Position numbers and translations under genes: made by a program
The notes under the pieces: model-generated
Databases searched by the model: none
Seen by the model: the letters and a program-made list of their open reading frames with translations, nothing else
Told to the model about the DNA's origin: nothing
In this document: positions 42,684 to 54,417 of the stretch, piece after piece
Position numbering within the stretch: position 1 is the first letter of the stretch
Layout: each line of letters starts with the position of its first letter
NCBI GenBank assembly: GCA_021324575.1
Contig: JAJPIW010000028.1
Span: forward strand, 1 to 64,000
DNA length: 64,000 nucleotides
From: Intrasporangiaceae bacterium
GTDB taxonomy: Bacteria > Actinomycetota > Actinomycetes > Actinomycetales > Dermatophilaceae
Direction: 5' to 3'

Positions 42684-43308
42684 GCGTCTCCCGGAAGGTC
42701 ACCGTCGCGGCATCGACGAGGAGAGCCTCGAGCCGAGGGTCGGGCGTCGCCGGGTGCAGCTGCGCCCCGAGGGCCGGCTCGGCGGCCAGGGCGACCTCGC
42801 CGATGGCGACGATGAACTCGGCGATGTCGGCCATCTGCATACCCGCGCGGAGCAGGTCGCTCACGATGGCGATGCCCAGGCCGTCGGCCACGAGGGCGCC
42901 GGAGTCGTCGCTCCGCAGGATGTCCAGGGCGAGCAGCCGCTCGAGCAGCTCAGGGCTGCGTTCGCGGACGAGGTGCGCGGTATCGGGGGGCAGTGGGCCG
43001 TCCCTGGTGTCCGGGGAGTCCGTGTCCCCGACGGTCTGGTCGTCGGGCAGCTCCAGCAGCAGCATGAGGGCGACCCGGCTGGACCCGGCGCGGTTCAGCC
43101 GGGCGATCTCGGCGAGCGGGAAGCCGCGGGCGATGAGCGCCTTGACGATCCGCAGCTGCCGCACGTGCGAGCTGTTGTAGCGACCGACCCTGCCGCGCCT
43201 GACCGGAGGGTCGAGCAGGCCCTTGCTCTGGTAGAGCCGCAAGGTCCGCTCCGGGATGCCGATGAACTCGGCCAGCTCGCGCAGGGTGAGGTCGAAGTGG
43301 TCAGGCAT
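42661..43308 (-). CDS. MerR family transcriptional regulator
   Basis: A 215-residue regulator. The N-terminus LRELAEFIGIPERTLRLYQSKGLLDPPVRRGRVGRYNSSHVRQL is the MerR winged helix. A helix then bears ARLNRAGSS, and a C-terminal domain about 100 residues long (LLERLLALDILRSDDSGALVADGLGIAIVSDLL) may bind a ligand. No metal-binding Cys set is present. It diverges from the NUDIX gene with 53 bp between starts and may control it. Confidence 0.85.
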   Translation of the reverse strand: MPDHFDLTLRELAEFIGIPERTLRLYQSKGLLDPPVRRGRVGRYNSSHVRQLRIVKALIARGFPLAEIARLNRAGSSRVALMLLLELPDDQTVGDTDSPDTRDGPLPPDTAHLVRERSPELLERLLALDILRSDDSGALVADGLGIAIVSDLLRAGMQMADIAEFIVAIGEVALAAEPALGAQLHPATPDPRLEALLVDAATVTFRETLSRARRR

Positions 43309-43361
43309 CGTCGTCCTCCCGCCCAGGTGTCGGCTTGCCTTTGGAGCATACGATCGGTCGG

Positions 43362-44192
43362 GTGATCCGTCATTTCTCCGTCGCTGACTCGCCGGGTCTG
43401 GTGGCGCGTGCGGCGGAGTGGGCCACGACGCCCGGGGAGCCGCCGATCCCGAGGCCCGCGGCAACGGTCATGTGCCTCCGAGAGACCCCCGCAGGGCCCG
43501 AGGTGTTCATGCTCCATCGGGTGGCGACGATGGCGTTCGCCCCCTCGATGCACGTCTTCCCCGGCGGCGGCGTCGACCCCGGTGACGACGCGCCCGACCT
43601 GCCCTGGGCCGGCCCGACGCCGGTCGAGTGGGCGGCGCGGATGGCGACCGACGAGGCGTCGGCCCGGCGGTTCATCGTGGCCGCCGTCCGGGAGGTCTTC
43701 GAGGAGACCGGCGTCCTTCTGGCCGGCGGCCGCGACGGCTCGACGGCTCTGGCCGATGTCTCCGACCCGGGCTGGGTGACGGTCCGGCGCGACCTCGTCG
43801 ACCGGCATACGTCGCTCGCGGAAGTCCTTGTGCGACAAGGGCTCTGGCTCCGATCGGACCTCCTCTCCTACCGCGCGCACTGGACCACGCCGGCGTTCGA
43901 GAGACGCCGCTACGACACCCGGTTCTTCGCCTGCCTCATCCCCGAGGGCCAGGCGGCCGACGACCTCAGCTCGGAGGCTCAGGCCGCCGACTGGATGCGC
44001 CCCGGCGACCTCCTCGCCGAGGTGGCCGCCGGTCGCGCGCTGATGCTGCCCCCGACAGTGGTCTGCCTGGAGCAGCTCGCCGCTGCGCCGTCGGCGGCAG
44101 CCTTCCTCGCCGAGCAACCGCGCGTCCACGAGGTGGTGCCGGTCCTCATGGAGACCGCCGACGGGCTCACGCTCCAGGCGGACCTGCCGTGA
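43362..44192 (+). CDS. NUDIX hydrolase
   Basis: A 276-residue NUDIX protein. The box is split: HVFPGGGVDPGDD, an insertion of about 25 residues, then AAVREVFEETGVLLAG, which keeps REUxEExGU. Such split boxes occur in NUDT7/NUDT19-like acyl-CoA diphosphatases, so a CoA ester is one possible substrate. GTG 43362 was used. Its end overlaps the metallo-beta-lactamase-fold gene (GTGA), so both form one operon. Confidence 0.85.
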   Translation: MIRHFSVADSPGLVARAAEWATTPGEPPIPRPAATVMCLRETPAGPEVFMLHRVATMAFAPSMHVFPGGGVDPGDDAPDLPWAGPTPVEWAARMATDEASARRFIVAAVREVFEETGVLLAGGRDGSTALADVSDPGWVTVRRDLVDRHTSLAEVLVRQGLWLRSDLLSYRAHWTTPAFERRRYDTRFFACLIPEGQAADDLSSEAQAADWMRPGDLLAEVAAGRALMLPPTVVCLEQLAAAPSAAAFLAEQPRVHEVVPVLMETADGLTLQADLP

Positions 44193-44992
44193 CCTCTGCG
44201 CTCGACGGCTGGCGCGGTGGTGCGGTCACGCCCCGTGCCACCTGCGTCCTGGCCCCGAACCCGAGCCCGATGACCCTCGACGGCACCAACACCTGGGTCC
44301 TCCTGGAGCCCACAGCGACCGAGGCGGTCGTCATCGACCCCGGGCCGCTCGTGGAGGACCATCTCCAGCGCGTATGCCGGGTGGTCGCCGATGCCGGTGC
44401 CCGCGTCACCCAGACGATCCTCACCCACGGCCACCTCGACCACGCCGAGGCGGCCCCCCGGTTCGCCGAGCTGACCGGCTCGACCGTCCGCGCCGTCGGA
44501 CGCGGCCACGACGACCTCGCCGACGGGTCGGTCGTCCGGGCCGGTGGGCTCGAGCTGCGCGTCGTGAGCACCCCGGGGCACAGCTCGGACTCGGTGTCCT
44601 TCGTCCTGGAGGCCGACCATGCGCTCCTCACCGGCGACACCATCCTCGGACGCGGCACGACGGTCGTGGCGCACCCCGACGGTGAGCTCGCGGCATACCT
44701 GGAGTCCCTGGACCGGATCCGGGACCTGACCGGCGGGGGTGAGGTGACGACGATCCTGCCCGGACACGGCCCGGTCGTCCCCGACGCGGCCGCGATGGTC
44801 GCCTTCTACCGGACCCATCGGCGCGAACGGCTGGAGCAGGTCCGGCAGGCGCTCGCCGACGGGGCCGCGCAGGCACCCGACCCGGTCGAGGCGGTCGTCG
44901 AGCGGGTCTACGCGGAGGTGCCGCGCGAGGTCTGGCCGGCCGCGCGGATGTCCGTGCGCGCCCAGCTGGCCTACCTCGCCGCTCGTTCATAA
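44189..44992 (+). CDS. MBL-fold metallohydrolase
   Basis: A 267-residue protein with the zinc motif THGHLDHAEA (HxHxDH), next ligands in STPGHSSDSV and LTGDTILGRGTTVV, and a final GHGPVV. It resembles LACTB2-like and Rv3677c proteins, an endoribonuclease or thioesterase-like subgroup. A C-terminal winged-helix-like tail (about 215-267) fits LACTB2. In mycobacteria this gene also lies next to crp. The substrate is undetermined. Confidence 0.87.
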   Translation: MTSALDGWRGGAVTPRATCVLAPNPSPMTLDGTNTWVLLEPTATEAVVIDPGPLVEDHLQRVCRVVADAGARVTQTILTHGHLDHAEAAPRFAELTGSTVRAVGRGHDDLADGSVVRAGGLELRVVSTPGHSSDSVSFVLEADHALLTGDTILGRGTTVVAHPDGELAAYLESLDRIRDLTGGGEVTTILPGHGPVVPDAAAMVAFYRTHRRERLEQVRQALADGAAQAPDPVEAVVERVYAEVPREVWPAARMSVRAQLAYLAARS

Positions 44993-45028
44993 CCCTCCCA
45001 TTGGAGTGTTGTGAACAGGGGTTGATGG

Positions 45029-45706
45029 TCAGCGTGCGCGGCGCTTGAGACGCTCGACGTCGGTGAGCAGCACGGCGCGGGCTTCCAGCTTGAGCCAGCC
45101 ACGCGTCGCGAAGTCGGCCAGGGCCTTGTTGACGGTCTCGCGGGAGGCGCCGACGAGCTGGGCGAGCTCCTCCTGGGTGAGGTCGTGGCTCACCATGACG
45201 CCGTCCTCGGTCTGCCGACCGAAGCGTGCGGCGAGGTCGAGCAGTGCCTTGGCCACCCGGCCCGGCACGTCGGTGAAGACGAGGTCGGCCAGGCTCTCGT
45301 TGGTGCGGCGCAGCCGGCGGGCCAGGGCCGCGAGGAGCGTGGCGGCCACCCCGGGACGGCCCGCAAGGAACTCGCGGAGCTGCTCGTGGCCGAGCCCGAG
45401 GATCTGGGTCTCGGCGATCGCGGTCGCGGTCGCGGTGCGCGGGCCGGGGTCGAACAGGCTCAGCTCGCCGAACATCTCCCCGGGGCCGAGGATGGCCAGC
45501 AGGTTCTCACGGCCGTCGACGCTGCTGCGCCCGAGCTTGATCTTGCCCTCGGCGATGACGTAGAGCCGGTCGCCGCGGTCGCCCTCGTGGAAGAGCACGT
45601 CGCCGCGCTCCATCCGGGTACGGGCCATCGAGGCCATGAGCGTTTCGGCGGACTCGTCGTCCACGCCGGCAAAGAGAGGCGCGCGCCTCACCACATCGTG
45701 ATCCAC
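45029..45706 (-). CDS. crp: Crp/Fnr family regulator
   Basis: A 225-residue regulator nearly collinear with mycobacterial Crp. The cyclic-nucleotide domain contains DRLYVIAEGKIKLGRSSVDGRENLLAILGPGEMFGELSLFDPGPRTATATA, including the phosphate-binding Glu and Arg. The DNA-binding part contains HDLTQEELAQLVGASRETVNKALADFATRGW. It should respond to cAMP and act globally. GTG 45706 aligns with the known N-terminus. It faces away from the nth gene, from which 56 bp separate it. Confidence 0.93.
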   Translation of the reverse strand: MDHDVVRRAPLFAGVDDESAETLMASMARTRMERGDVLFHEGDRGDRLYVIAEGKIKLGRSSVDGRENLLAILGPGEMFGELSLFDPGPRTATATAIAETQILGLGHEQLREFLAGRPGVAATLLAALARRLRRTNESLADLVFTDVPGRVAKALLDLAARFGRQTEDGVMVSHDLTQEELAQLVGASRETVNKALADFATRGWLKLEARAVLLTDVERLKRRAR

Positions 45707-45762
45707 GGCGGACAGTCTGCCAGACGGCCACCCGCGACCCTGGCGGCTGCGCACCTTAGGCT

Positions 45763-46575
45763 GTGCGGGTGCCCGAAGCCCCCGTCCAGGAGCCCCGTGC
45801 GGAGTCCCAGGTGGTGTCATCGGGGGAGTCACCGGTCGCCCTGACCCGCCGCGCACGCCGGATGTACCGCCTGCTGCTCGAGCGTTATCCCTACGCCCAC
45901 TGCGAGCTGGACTTCCAGACGCCGCTGCAGCTGCTCGTGGCCACCGTGCTGTCGGCCCAGACGACCGACGTCATGGTCAACACGGTGACGCCACGTCTCT
46001 TCGCGGCATACCCGACCGCCGCTGACCTGGCCGGCGCCGACCGCGAGGCGATGGAGGCGATCCTCAAGCCGACCGGCTTCTTCCGGGCCAAGACCAACTC
46101 GGTCATCAACCTGTCCGCGGCGATCGTCGAGCGCTACCACGGTGAGGTCCCGGGTCGGATGGCCGACCTCGTCACACTCCCCGGCGTGGGCCGCAAGACG
46201 GCGAACGTGGTGCTGGGCAACGCTTTTGGCGTCCCCGGACTCACCGTAGACACCCACTTCGGGCGGTTGGTCCGCCGCTTCGGCTGGACCGAGGAGGAGG
46301 ACCCGGTCAAGGTCGAGCACGCCGTCGGGGCGCTCTTCCCGCGCAAGGACTGGACGATGCTGTCCCACGTCCTCATCTTCCACGGCCGCCGGACCTGCCA
46401 TGCCCGCCGGCCCGCGTGCGGCGCCTGCCCGGTCGCCCGGCTCTGCCCGTCCTACGGCGACGGCGAGACCGACCCGGTCAAGGCCGAGGCCCTGCTGAAG
46501 TACGAGCTCAGCCCGACGTATGCCGGGGAGCCGGTCTCCCCGCCGCCCGGGCCGCTCCCCATGAGGGTTCGGTGA
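45763..46575 (+). CDS. nth: Endonuclease III
   Basis: A DNA glycosylase/AP lyase that removes oxidised pyrimidines. The helix-hairpin-helix [12 protein letters not shown] contains the catalytic Lys, and [11 protein letters not shown] the catalytic Asp. The 4Fe-4S cluster motif is [17 protein letters not shown]. The 270-residue length includes about 25 extra N-terminal residues. GTG 45763 or GTG 45769 may start translation, possibly leaderless since TAGGCT lies just before. The stop overlaps the next start (GTGA). Confidence 0.94.
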   Translation: MRVPEAPVQEPRAESQVVSSGESPVALTRRARRMYRLLLERYPYAHCELDFQTPLQLLVATVLSAQTTDVMVNTVTPRLFAAYPTAADLAGADREAMEAILKPTGFFRAKTNSVINLSAAIVERYHGEVPGRMADLVTLPGVGRKTANVVLGNAFGVPGLTVDTHFGRLVRRFGWTEEEDPVKVEHAVGALFPRKDWTMLSHVLIFHGRRTCHARRPACGACPVARLCPSYGDGETDPVKAEALLKYELSPTYAGEPVSPPPGPLPMRVR

Positions 46576-47306
46576 CGGCGGCGGACTCGCACCCGACCCG
46601 GCCGGCGTGGCTCGACACGCTGGGCCGGACACCTCCCGCCGCGCTCCCGGACTACTTCCGCGCCTACCCGACTCCGCCGAGCCCGCGCCGCCGGTCGGCC
46701 GTGCTCATCCTGTTCGGCCCGATCGGTGGCCTGCCCGACGCTGCCAACGCCGGCCTGGACGGCGTCGACGTCGTGCTCACCGAGCGGTCCGCGCGGCTGC
46801 GGAGCCACGCCGGTCAGGTCTCGTTCCCGGGCGGAGGCATCGACGACGGCGACGACGGGCCGGTCGGTGCCGCGCTGCGCGAGAGCGAGGAGGAGATCGG
46901 GCTGGTCCGCTCGTCGGTCGACATCGTGACCAGGCTGCCCTCTCTGTACCTGTCGCCGAGTGGCAATGCCGTTGCGCCAGTAGTGGGTTGGTGGCGCACA
47001 CCCGGGCCGATCGGGGTCGTCGACCCCCGCGAGGTGGCCACGGTGGCCCGCGTCCCGGTCGCCGACCTGCTCGATGCCGACAACCGGTTCACCGTGGTCA
47101 GCCCGGCCGGCTACTCGGCACCGGGGTTCGAAGCCGGCGGGGTGTTCGTGTGGGGATTCACCGCGATGCTCCTCAACGCGGTGTTCGACGCCGCCGGGCT
47201 GACCCGGCCCTGGGACGACACCCGGCGACGCGGCATACCGCGCGGGATGGGTCCGTCCGCCCGCGATGTGGCCCGCTACCTGGCGCACCGGGCGGCCGGC
47301 CGATGA
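46572..47306 (+). CDS. CoA pyrophosphatase-type NUDIX hydrolase
   Basis: A 244-residue protein with the CoA-hydrolase (UPF0035) pattern [28 protein letters not shown] followed by [11 protein letters not shown]. The first Glu of the NUDIX box is Asp here. It corresponds by position to Rv3672c. It would cut CoA or oxidised CoA to 4'-phosphopantetheine and ADP. It overlaps both neighbours (nth and the protease gene), forming an nth-nudix-marP operon. Confidence 0.9.
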   Translation: MTAADSHPTRPAWLDTLGRTPPAALPDYFRAYPTPPSPRRRSAVLILFGPIGGLPDAANAGLDGVDVVLTERSARLRSHAGQVSFPGGGIDDGDDGPVGAALRESEEEIGLVRSSVDIVTRLPSLYLSPSGNAVAPVVGWWRTPGPIGVVDPREVATVARVPVADLLDADNRFTVVSPAGYSAPGFEAGGVFVWGFTAMLLNAVFDAAGLTRPWDDTRRRGIPRGMGPSARDVARYLAHRAAGR

Positions 47307-48511
47307 CCGGGGGGATGGGGCTGGACGTCGCCCTCGTGCTGTTGCTCATCGGCTATGCCGCGACCGGATACCGCCAGGGGTTCGTCGTCTCAGTGCTCTC
47401 GCTGGCCGGCTTCCTCGGCGGCGGGGCGCTCGCCATGGTTCTCCTGCCCAGTGTGCTCAACCACGTCCCGTCCCTCCAGTCGACCACCGTGCAGCGGACC
47501 GTCGTCGTGATCCTCGTCGTGTTCGTCCTCGCCTCGTTCGGGCAGGCGTTGGCCGTGGCGATCGGGCAGCGGATCCGCCGCGTGGTGCGGATCAGGTCGG
47601 CCCGGGTCGTCGACGCGATCCTCGGTGCGTTCGTCGTCGTCGCCTCGACGGCGGTCCTCGCGTGGTTCGTCGCGGGCGCGGTCCGCAGTGGCGCCCCACC
47701 GGTGCTCGCCCGGGCGATCGGGGAGTCGCGAGTCCTGCGCACCATCGACGAGGTTGTGCCTCCGCAAACGACGCGCCTCTTCGCGAGCTTCCGTGAGGCC
47801 CTCGACCACGAGGGGTTCCCTCGGGTGTTCGAGGGGATCTCGGCCGAGCCGATCAAGCCGATCGCCACCCCCGACGGCAGCGCCGCCACGACGACGGCCG
47901 TGGCCGACGCCGCGGGCTCCATCGTCAAGATCACCGGGCTGTCCAACGCATGCCAGCAGGGCCAGGAGGGCAGCGGGTGGGTCGTTGCCCCTGGCAAGGT
48001 CGTCACCAACGCGCACGTCGTCGCCGGCCTCGGCCAGGTCACGCTCCGCCCGCGAGGTACCGGCCGGACCTACACCGGCCAGGTCGTCGTCTTCGACCCG
48101 GCCCGCGACCTCGCCGTCATCGACGCCCCCGACCTGACCGCTCCCGCGCTGTCCCTCGGGCCGGCAGTGGGTGCCGGCACGTCGACGGTCGTGGCCGGCT
48201 TCCCGCTCGACGGTCCCTACAACGTTGGCGCGGCCCGGGTGCGTGACGTGCTGCGCGCCAACGGGGCCGACATCTACGGTCGACCGGGCATCGACCGCCA
48301 GATCTACTCGCTCTATGCGACGGTTCGGCCGGGCAACTCCGGCGGCCCGCTGCTCGACACCCGCGGTGAGGTGGTCGGGATCGTCTTCGCCAAGTCGCTC
48401 GACGACCCCAACACCGGCTACGCGCTCACCCTGGACGAGGCCAGGCCGGTCCTGGACGCGGCGGCGACCGCCTCGGTCCCCGTCAACACCGGAGCCTGCA
48501 TCCGCGACTGA
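47303..48511 (+). CDS. marP: Membrane-bound serine protease, MarP-like
   Basis: A 402-residue protein. The N-terminal CvpA-like part has four membrane helices (about 6-24, 32-52, 66-92 and 108-128). The extracytoplasmic chymotrypsin-like protease carries His238 (TNAHVV), Asp269 (ARDLAVID) and Ser346 (RPGNSGGP). In M. tuberculosis MarP (Rv3671c) keeps the cytoplasm neutral in acid by cleaving peptidoglycan hydrolase RipA. MarP has a regulatory disulfide; Cys residues here occur near NACQQGQEG and GACIRD. The neighbours nth, NUDIX and EphE-like are those of marP. Confidence 0.92.
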   Translation: MTGGMGLDVALVLLLIGYAATGYRQGFVVSVLSLAGFLGGGALAMVLLPSVLNHVPSLQSTTVQRTVVVILVVFVLASFGQALAVAIGQRIRRVVRIRSARVVDAILGAFVVVASTAVLAWFVAGAVRSGAPPVLARAIGESRVLRTIDEVVPPQTTRLFASFREALDHEGFPRVFEGISAEPIKPIATPDGSAATTTAVADAAGSIVKITGLSNACQQGQEGSGWVVAPGKVVTNAHVVAGLGQVTLRPRGTGRTYTGQVVVFDPARDLAVIDAPDLTAPALSLGPAVGAGTSTVVAGFPLDGPYNVGAARVRDVLRANGADIYGRPGIDRQIYSLYATVRPGNSGGPLLDTRGEVVGIVFAKSLDDPNTGYALTLDEARPVLDAAATASVPVNTGACIRD

Positions 48512-48562
48512 CCGACCCCTCCTGCCCCAGCTTTCCCGGCCCGTCTTCGGCTCCCGACCCAA

Positions 48563-48636
48563 CCTCTGCTAGCAGAAGTTAGGCCACTTAGCAGAGGGTG
48601 CAACCTGCGCTAAGAGAGCCAAGCTCTGCTAGCAGA
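48563..48636. repeat. Repeated palindrome at a convergent junction
   Basis: TCTGCTAGCAGA, a perfect 12-bp palindrome, occurs at 48,565-48,576 and 48,625-48,636. CCTCTGCT (48,563-48,570) also pairs with AGCAGAGG (48,590-48,597), allowing alternative folds. It lies in the 165-bp gap between the convergent protease and hydrolase genes. It is probably a terminator, but the duplication is unusual. Confidence 0.7.
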
Positions 48637-48676
48637 AGGTGCAGCAAGGGGTCGGAGTGTGGTCAGGCGGTCGGGG

Positions 48677-49600
48677 TCAGGGCGAGGTCAGGCCGTCCAG
48701 CCAGCCGAGCAGGTGGCGGTTGAGGCGGGCCGGGGCCTCCTCGTGCGGGAAGTGGCCTGCGTCGGTCACCACCACTGTCGTCGACTCACCGCCGACGTAT
48801 GCCACGGACGCGCCCTGGGCGCTCCCGCTCACCGTCGCATCCTGGTCGCCCCGGATCTGCAGCACCGGCAGGTCGACTCGCCCGGTCATGCGGCGGGTGT
48901 AGCTCCAGCCCTCGCGGCGGACCTGGCTGAGGACGAGCCACCGGTGGTAGTCGGCCGCCGCGTGCGCCGCGAAGGGGATGGTGAGGGCTGCGGCATACCG
49001 CTCGCCCTCCTCCGCCGACGGCCACGAGCTCGCCGGGGCGGACCAGTGCCGCAGCAGGCGCGGCACCGCGGTGGGGTCGGTAGTCATCTCCCGCTCGGGT
49101 ACCCACGGCCACTTCCCCCGGGCGAAGACCGAGCCGGAGGCCAGGCGGGTGAGGTGGCGCGCGACCTGACGACGGAACACGCAGGGGTGCGGCATGCCGA
49201 CCGACGCGAGCGCCCGGGTCACGCCGGGGGACAGATAAGGGAGCGACCAGGCGACGAACCCGCCGAGCCCGTGACCGATGACGACAGCCGACTCGACACC
49301 GAGGGACCGGATGACGCCGGACACGTCGGCCGCGGCGGTCCAGCCGTCATAGCCGGTCGGGGGTTTGTCCGAGGCGCCGGACCCGCGCAGGTCCAGTGCC
49401 GCCGCGCGGAACCCCGCGTCGGCGACCGCGGTGAGCTGGTGGCGCCAGGCCCACCAGAACTCCGGGTAGCCGTGGAGGAACAGGACGAGTGGCCCTTCAC
49501 CCACCTCGGCGACGTGGAACCGGGCTCCGTTCGCCGCGACGAAGCGGTGCTCCCACGGCCCGTCGAGGAGGACGGAGGCAGGGTCGGCGGGCTGGATCAG
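48677..49600 (-). CDS. Alpha/beta hydrolase, epoxide hydrolase-like (EphE)
   Basis: A hydrolase with HGYPEFWWAWRHQL (oxyanion HGxP), LDLRGSGASDKPP, nucleophile region VVIGHGLGGFVAW and a final His in TDAGHFPHEEAP. The nucleophile elbow reads G-H-G-L-G, so the usual Asp or Ser is Gly; catalysis is uncertain. Coding similarity continues upstream of GTG 49504 (PWEHRFVAANGARFHVAEVG), and the only plausible start is CTG 49600, which overlaps the stop of the preceding gene. From there it is 307 residues. Position matches ephE (Rv3670). Confidence 0.8.
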   Translation of the reverse strand: MIQPADPASVLLDGPWEHRFVAANGARFHVAEVGEGPLVLFLHGYPEFWWAWRHQLTAVADAGFRAAALDLRGSGASDKPPTGYDGWTAAADVSGVIRSLGVESAVVIGHGLGGFVAWSLPYLSPGVTRALASVGMPHPCVFRRQVARHLTRLASGSVFARGKWPWVPEREMTTDPTAVPRLLRHWSAPASSWPSAEEGERYAAALTIPFAAHAAADYHRWLVLSQVRREGWSYTRRMTGRVDLPVLQIRGDQDATVSGSAQGASVAYVGGESTTVVVTDAGHFPHEEAPARLNRHLLGWLDGLTSP

Positions 49601-49992
49601 AGACTCGGCTTGATCGCAGCGATCGTGAGCTTCGCCTCGGCAATCGCCTTCTCCGGCGCCGGCTTGGCCTTCTTCAGGGCCCGGACGCCGAGCAGGCCGG
49701 CGATCGCCGCGATGAGGAACAGGACGCCGGTGACGATGAGCCAGGCGGCCCAGGCTGGCAGCCAGATGTCGAGCACCTCAGCCAGGGTGATGAAGACGAA
49801 GACGAGCCCGATCAGTGCCATCAGCCCGGCGGCGGCGAGCATCCCGGCCCCCATGCCCAGGATCTTGGCGCCCTCGGTGATCTCGGCCTTGGCCAGGGCG
49901 ATCTCGGATCGGACAAGCCCCTGGACGTCGTGGGTCGCGTCGGCGACGAGCTGGCCGATGGTGCGCTCGGAACCCTGGGTGTCGATTGCCAT
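49597..49992 (-). CDS. Phage holin family / Rv3669-like membrane protein
   Basis: A 131-residue protein of the putative actinobacterial holin-X type. An amphipathic N-terminal part (TIGQLVADATHDVQGLVRSEIALAKAEI) precedes two membrane helices (about 47-72 and 79-103) and a Lys/Ala-rich tail. No phage genes are near; despite the family name it is a normal chromosomal protein in this block. Its stop overlaps the probable CTG start of the hydrolase. Confidence 0.82.
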   Translation of the reverse strand: MAIDTQGSERTIGQLVADATHDVQGLVRSEIALAKAEITEGAKILGMGAGMLAAAGLMALIGLVFVFITLAEVLDIWLPAWAAWLIVTGVLFLIAAIAGLLGVRALKKAKPAPEKAIAEAKLTIAAIKPSL

Positions 49993-50001
49993 GGGGTGAC
50001 C

Positions 50002-51339
50002 CTACCCAGCCTTCGGGTTGGCTCGGAAGCACGCGGGTATGCCGTCCCCGTCCCGATCCTCGGTCTCGACGGCCTCGAGGCGGCGATAGTGGGCGTTGCG
50101 CGGGACGAGTACGCAGGCGGCCAGGACTGCGGCGATGAGCGAGCCCACGAGGACGGCGAGCTTGACGTGCGCCTCGCGGACCGGGTAGCCGTGGAACGCC
50201 AGGTCGCCGATGAGGAGCGACACCGTGAAGCCGATCCCGGTGAGCAGCGCGACGCCCGCGACATCGACCCAGCCGACCTCGTCGTCGGTCTCGGCCCGGG
50301 TGAACCGAGCGGTCAGCCAGGTTCCGCCGAAGACGCCGACGACCTTGCCGAGCACGAGCGCTGCGACGATGCCGACGAGCAGCGGGTCGCGCACGGCGGT
50401 GCCGACCGGGCTCCGGGCGCCCGGGCCGAGGATCGCGACGCCGGAGGCGAAGAATGCGAAGACGGGAACGCAGAACCCGGCCGAGAGCGGTCGCAGCCGG
50501 TGTTCGAACCGGTGGGCCACGTCGGTCGTCCGGTCAACGGTGCTCATGGCCGGGACGCTGCCCCGCGGCCTGACCGGCACGGTCAGCCCGAGGAGGACGC
50601 CGGCAACCGTCGCGTGGATCCCGCTGGCGTGGACGAGTGCCCACGTCGCGAGGGCCAGCGGGACGAGCAGCCACCATTGGGTCATCCGTCGCTGGACGAG
50701 GAGCCCGTATGCCGCGAGCGGCACGACCGCGAGCAGCAGCGGCGCGACCTGGAGGCTGCCGGTGTAGAAGATGGCGATGATGGTGATGGCGATGAGGTCG
50801 TCGACCACGGCCAGGGTGAGCAGGAACGAGCGGAGGGCCGAGGGCAGGTGCGACCCGATGACGGCGAGCACGGCGAGCGCGAACGCGATGTCGGTCGCGG
50901 TGGGGATGGCCCAGCCCTGCAGGGCCGAGGAGTCCGCCCCGAGCAGCGTCACGGCGCCGGCGTAGACCAGGGCTGGGACGGCGACGCCGCAGCAGGCGGC
51001 GACGACGGGCAGGGCGGCCTTGGCCGGGGTGGTCAGCTCGCCCACGAGGAACTCCCGCTTCAGCTCCAGGCCGGCGACGAAGAAGAACACCGCGAGCAGG
51101 CCGTCGGCCGCCCAGGCCCCGAGCGACAGGTGGAGATGGCCGACGTGCGGCCCGACCGCGAAGTCCCGGAGCGCGGCATACGAGGAGAAGAAAGGGCTGT
51201 TGGCCCACCCGAAGGCGAGCGCCGCCGCTCCGAGAAGGATGGCGCCACCGGTCGTCTCGGTCCGCAGAGCCGTGGCGACGACCTGGGCCTCGGACCACGA
51301 GGGCCGGCGGAAGAGGTGGTTGAGCGGTGTCAGGGTCAT
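50002..51339 (-). CDS. nhaA: Na+/H+ antiporter NhaA with a calcium-motif tail
   Basis: A 445-residue antiporter with about twelve membrane helices. AVVDDLIAI holds the two adjacent Asp that carry ions in Nha[33 protein letters not shown] and [11 protein letters not shown] are conserved. The last 25 residues ([18 protein letters not shown]) have the DxDxDG pattern of Excalibur or EF-hand-like calcium sites, not part of NhaA. The gene sits 9 bp upstream of the holin-like gene and likely shares its transcript. Confidence 0.92.
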   Translation of the reverse strand: MTLTPLNHLFRRPSWSEAQVVATALRTETTGGAILLGAAALAFGWANSPFFSSYAALRDFAVGPHVGHLHLSLGAWAADGLLAVFFFVAGLELKREFLVGELTTPAKAALPVVAACCGVAVPALVYAGAVTLLGADSSALQGWAIPTATDIAFALAVLAVIGSHLPSALRSFLLTLAVVDDLIAITIIAIFYTGSLQVAPLLLAVVPLAAYGLLVQRRMTQWWLLVPLALATWALVHASGIHATVAGVLLGLTVPVRPRGSVPAMSTVDRTTDVAHRFEHRLRPLSAGFCVPVFAFFASGVAILGPGARSPVGTAVRDPLLVGIVAALVLGKVVGVFGGTWLTARFTRAETDDEVGWVDVAGVALLTGIGFTVSLLIGDLAFHGYPVREAHVKLAVLVGSLIAAVLAACVLVPRNAHYRRLEAVETEDRDGDGIPACFRANPKAG

Positions 51340-52288
51340 GGGCCGCCTCGCGGTCGTCAGGTGGTGAGGTGACGTGTCACGCATCCACGACTTCGTCGCG
51401 CAGATGCGGCCGACCAGGCTTCCCGGCGCTCCGGGACCGATGCTACCGGTGAAGGCTGGGTGAACGTTCGGCGTTCGGGCCGGATCTGGTGCGGCGCAGC
51501 CCATTTGGACCGTCACGCTAGGGGCATGAGCTACGGGTCGGGGTCGTTGCCACTCGCGGTGGCACACCGCGGGGGCGCCGGGCTCGGACCGGAGAACACG
51601 CTCGCCGCCTTCGGGTTGTCGACCGCGCTCGGCATCCGCTACCTCGAGACCGACGTCCGCGTCACCCGCGACGGCCAGATGCTCTGCTTCCACGACGCCT
51701 CACTCGACCGGGTCACCGCGGCGAGCGGGCCGGTCGGGCTCTGCTCGCTGGCCGAGCTGCACGGCCTACGCGTCGATGGGCGCGAGCCGTTGTGCACGCT
51801 CGAGCAGGCGCTGGCCGCGTTCCCGGACGCCCGGTTCATGGTCGACCTCAAGGACCGGGGTGCGCTCGGCCCGTTGGTCGCCCTCCTCCAGAACCCGTCG
51901 TATGCCGCGCGCGTGTGCGTGGCGGGGGCGTGGGACGGGTGGCTCGCCCGGCTGCGCGCCGAGGTGGCCGGGGCCCACACGGCGCTCGGCTGGCGCTCGC
52001 TGACCGCCCTGATCGCGTTGTCCCGCGCCGGCGCTCGCGCGCCGGGCTGGGTGCGGACGGCTGGCTTCGCCCATGTGCCGATCCGGCTGGGGAGTGTGCC
52101 GATCCTGTGCCACCGGCTCGTCGACCGGGCGCACGACCTGGGGATCCGGGTCGTCGTGTGGACCGTCGACGAGGCCGGCGAGATGCACCGGCTGCTCGAC
52201 GCCGGGGTCGACGGGGTCATCACCGACCGCCCGGACGTGCTGCGTGAGGTGCTCATCGCCCGCGGCCAGTGGCAGCCGCTGCGGTCGG

Positions 52289-54250
<1,962 letters not shown>

Positions 54251-54417
54251 GGGCGGGCTCCTCCTCGAGCGGATGGACGTCTGCTGCCAGCCAACTCTGC
54301 CGCATCGGGCCACGCAAGGGGTATGCCGGGTGCTCGCGACCAGCGGGGCGGCTCGGGCGACGAGCGGGAGCCCGGGCGTGACGCACGTCTCGCCCCAGCC
54401 GTTCCCTGCGCCCGGGC

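Noticed and set aside
49597-49992. Phage lysis holin
   Set aside because: The family name suggests it, but the gene lies in a conserved chromosomal block without phage genes.
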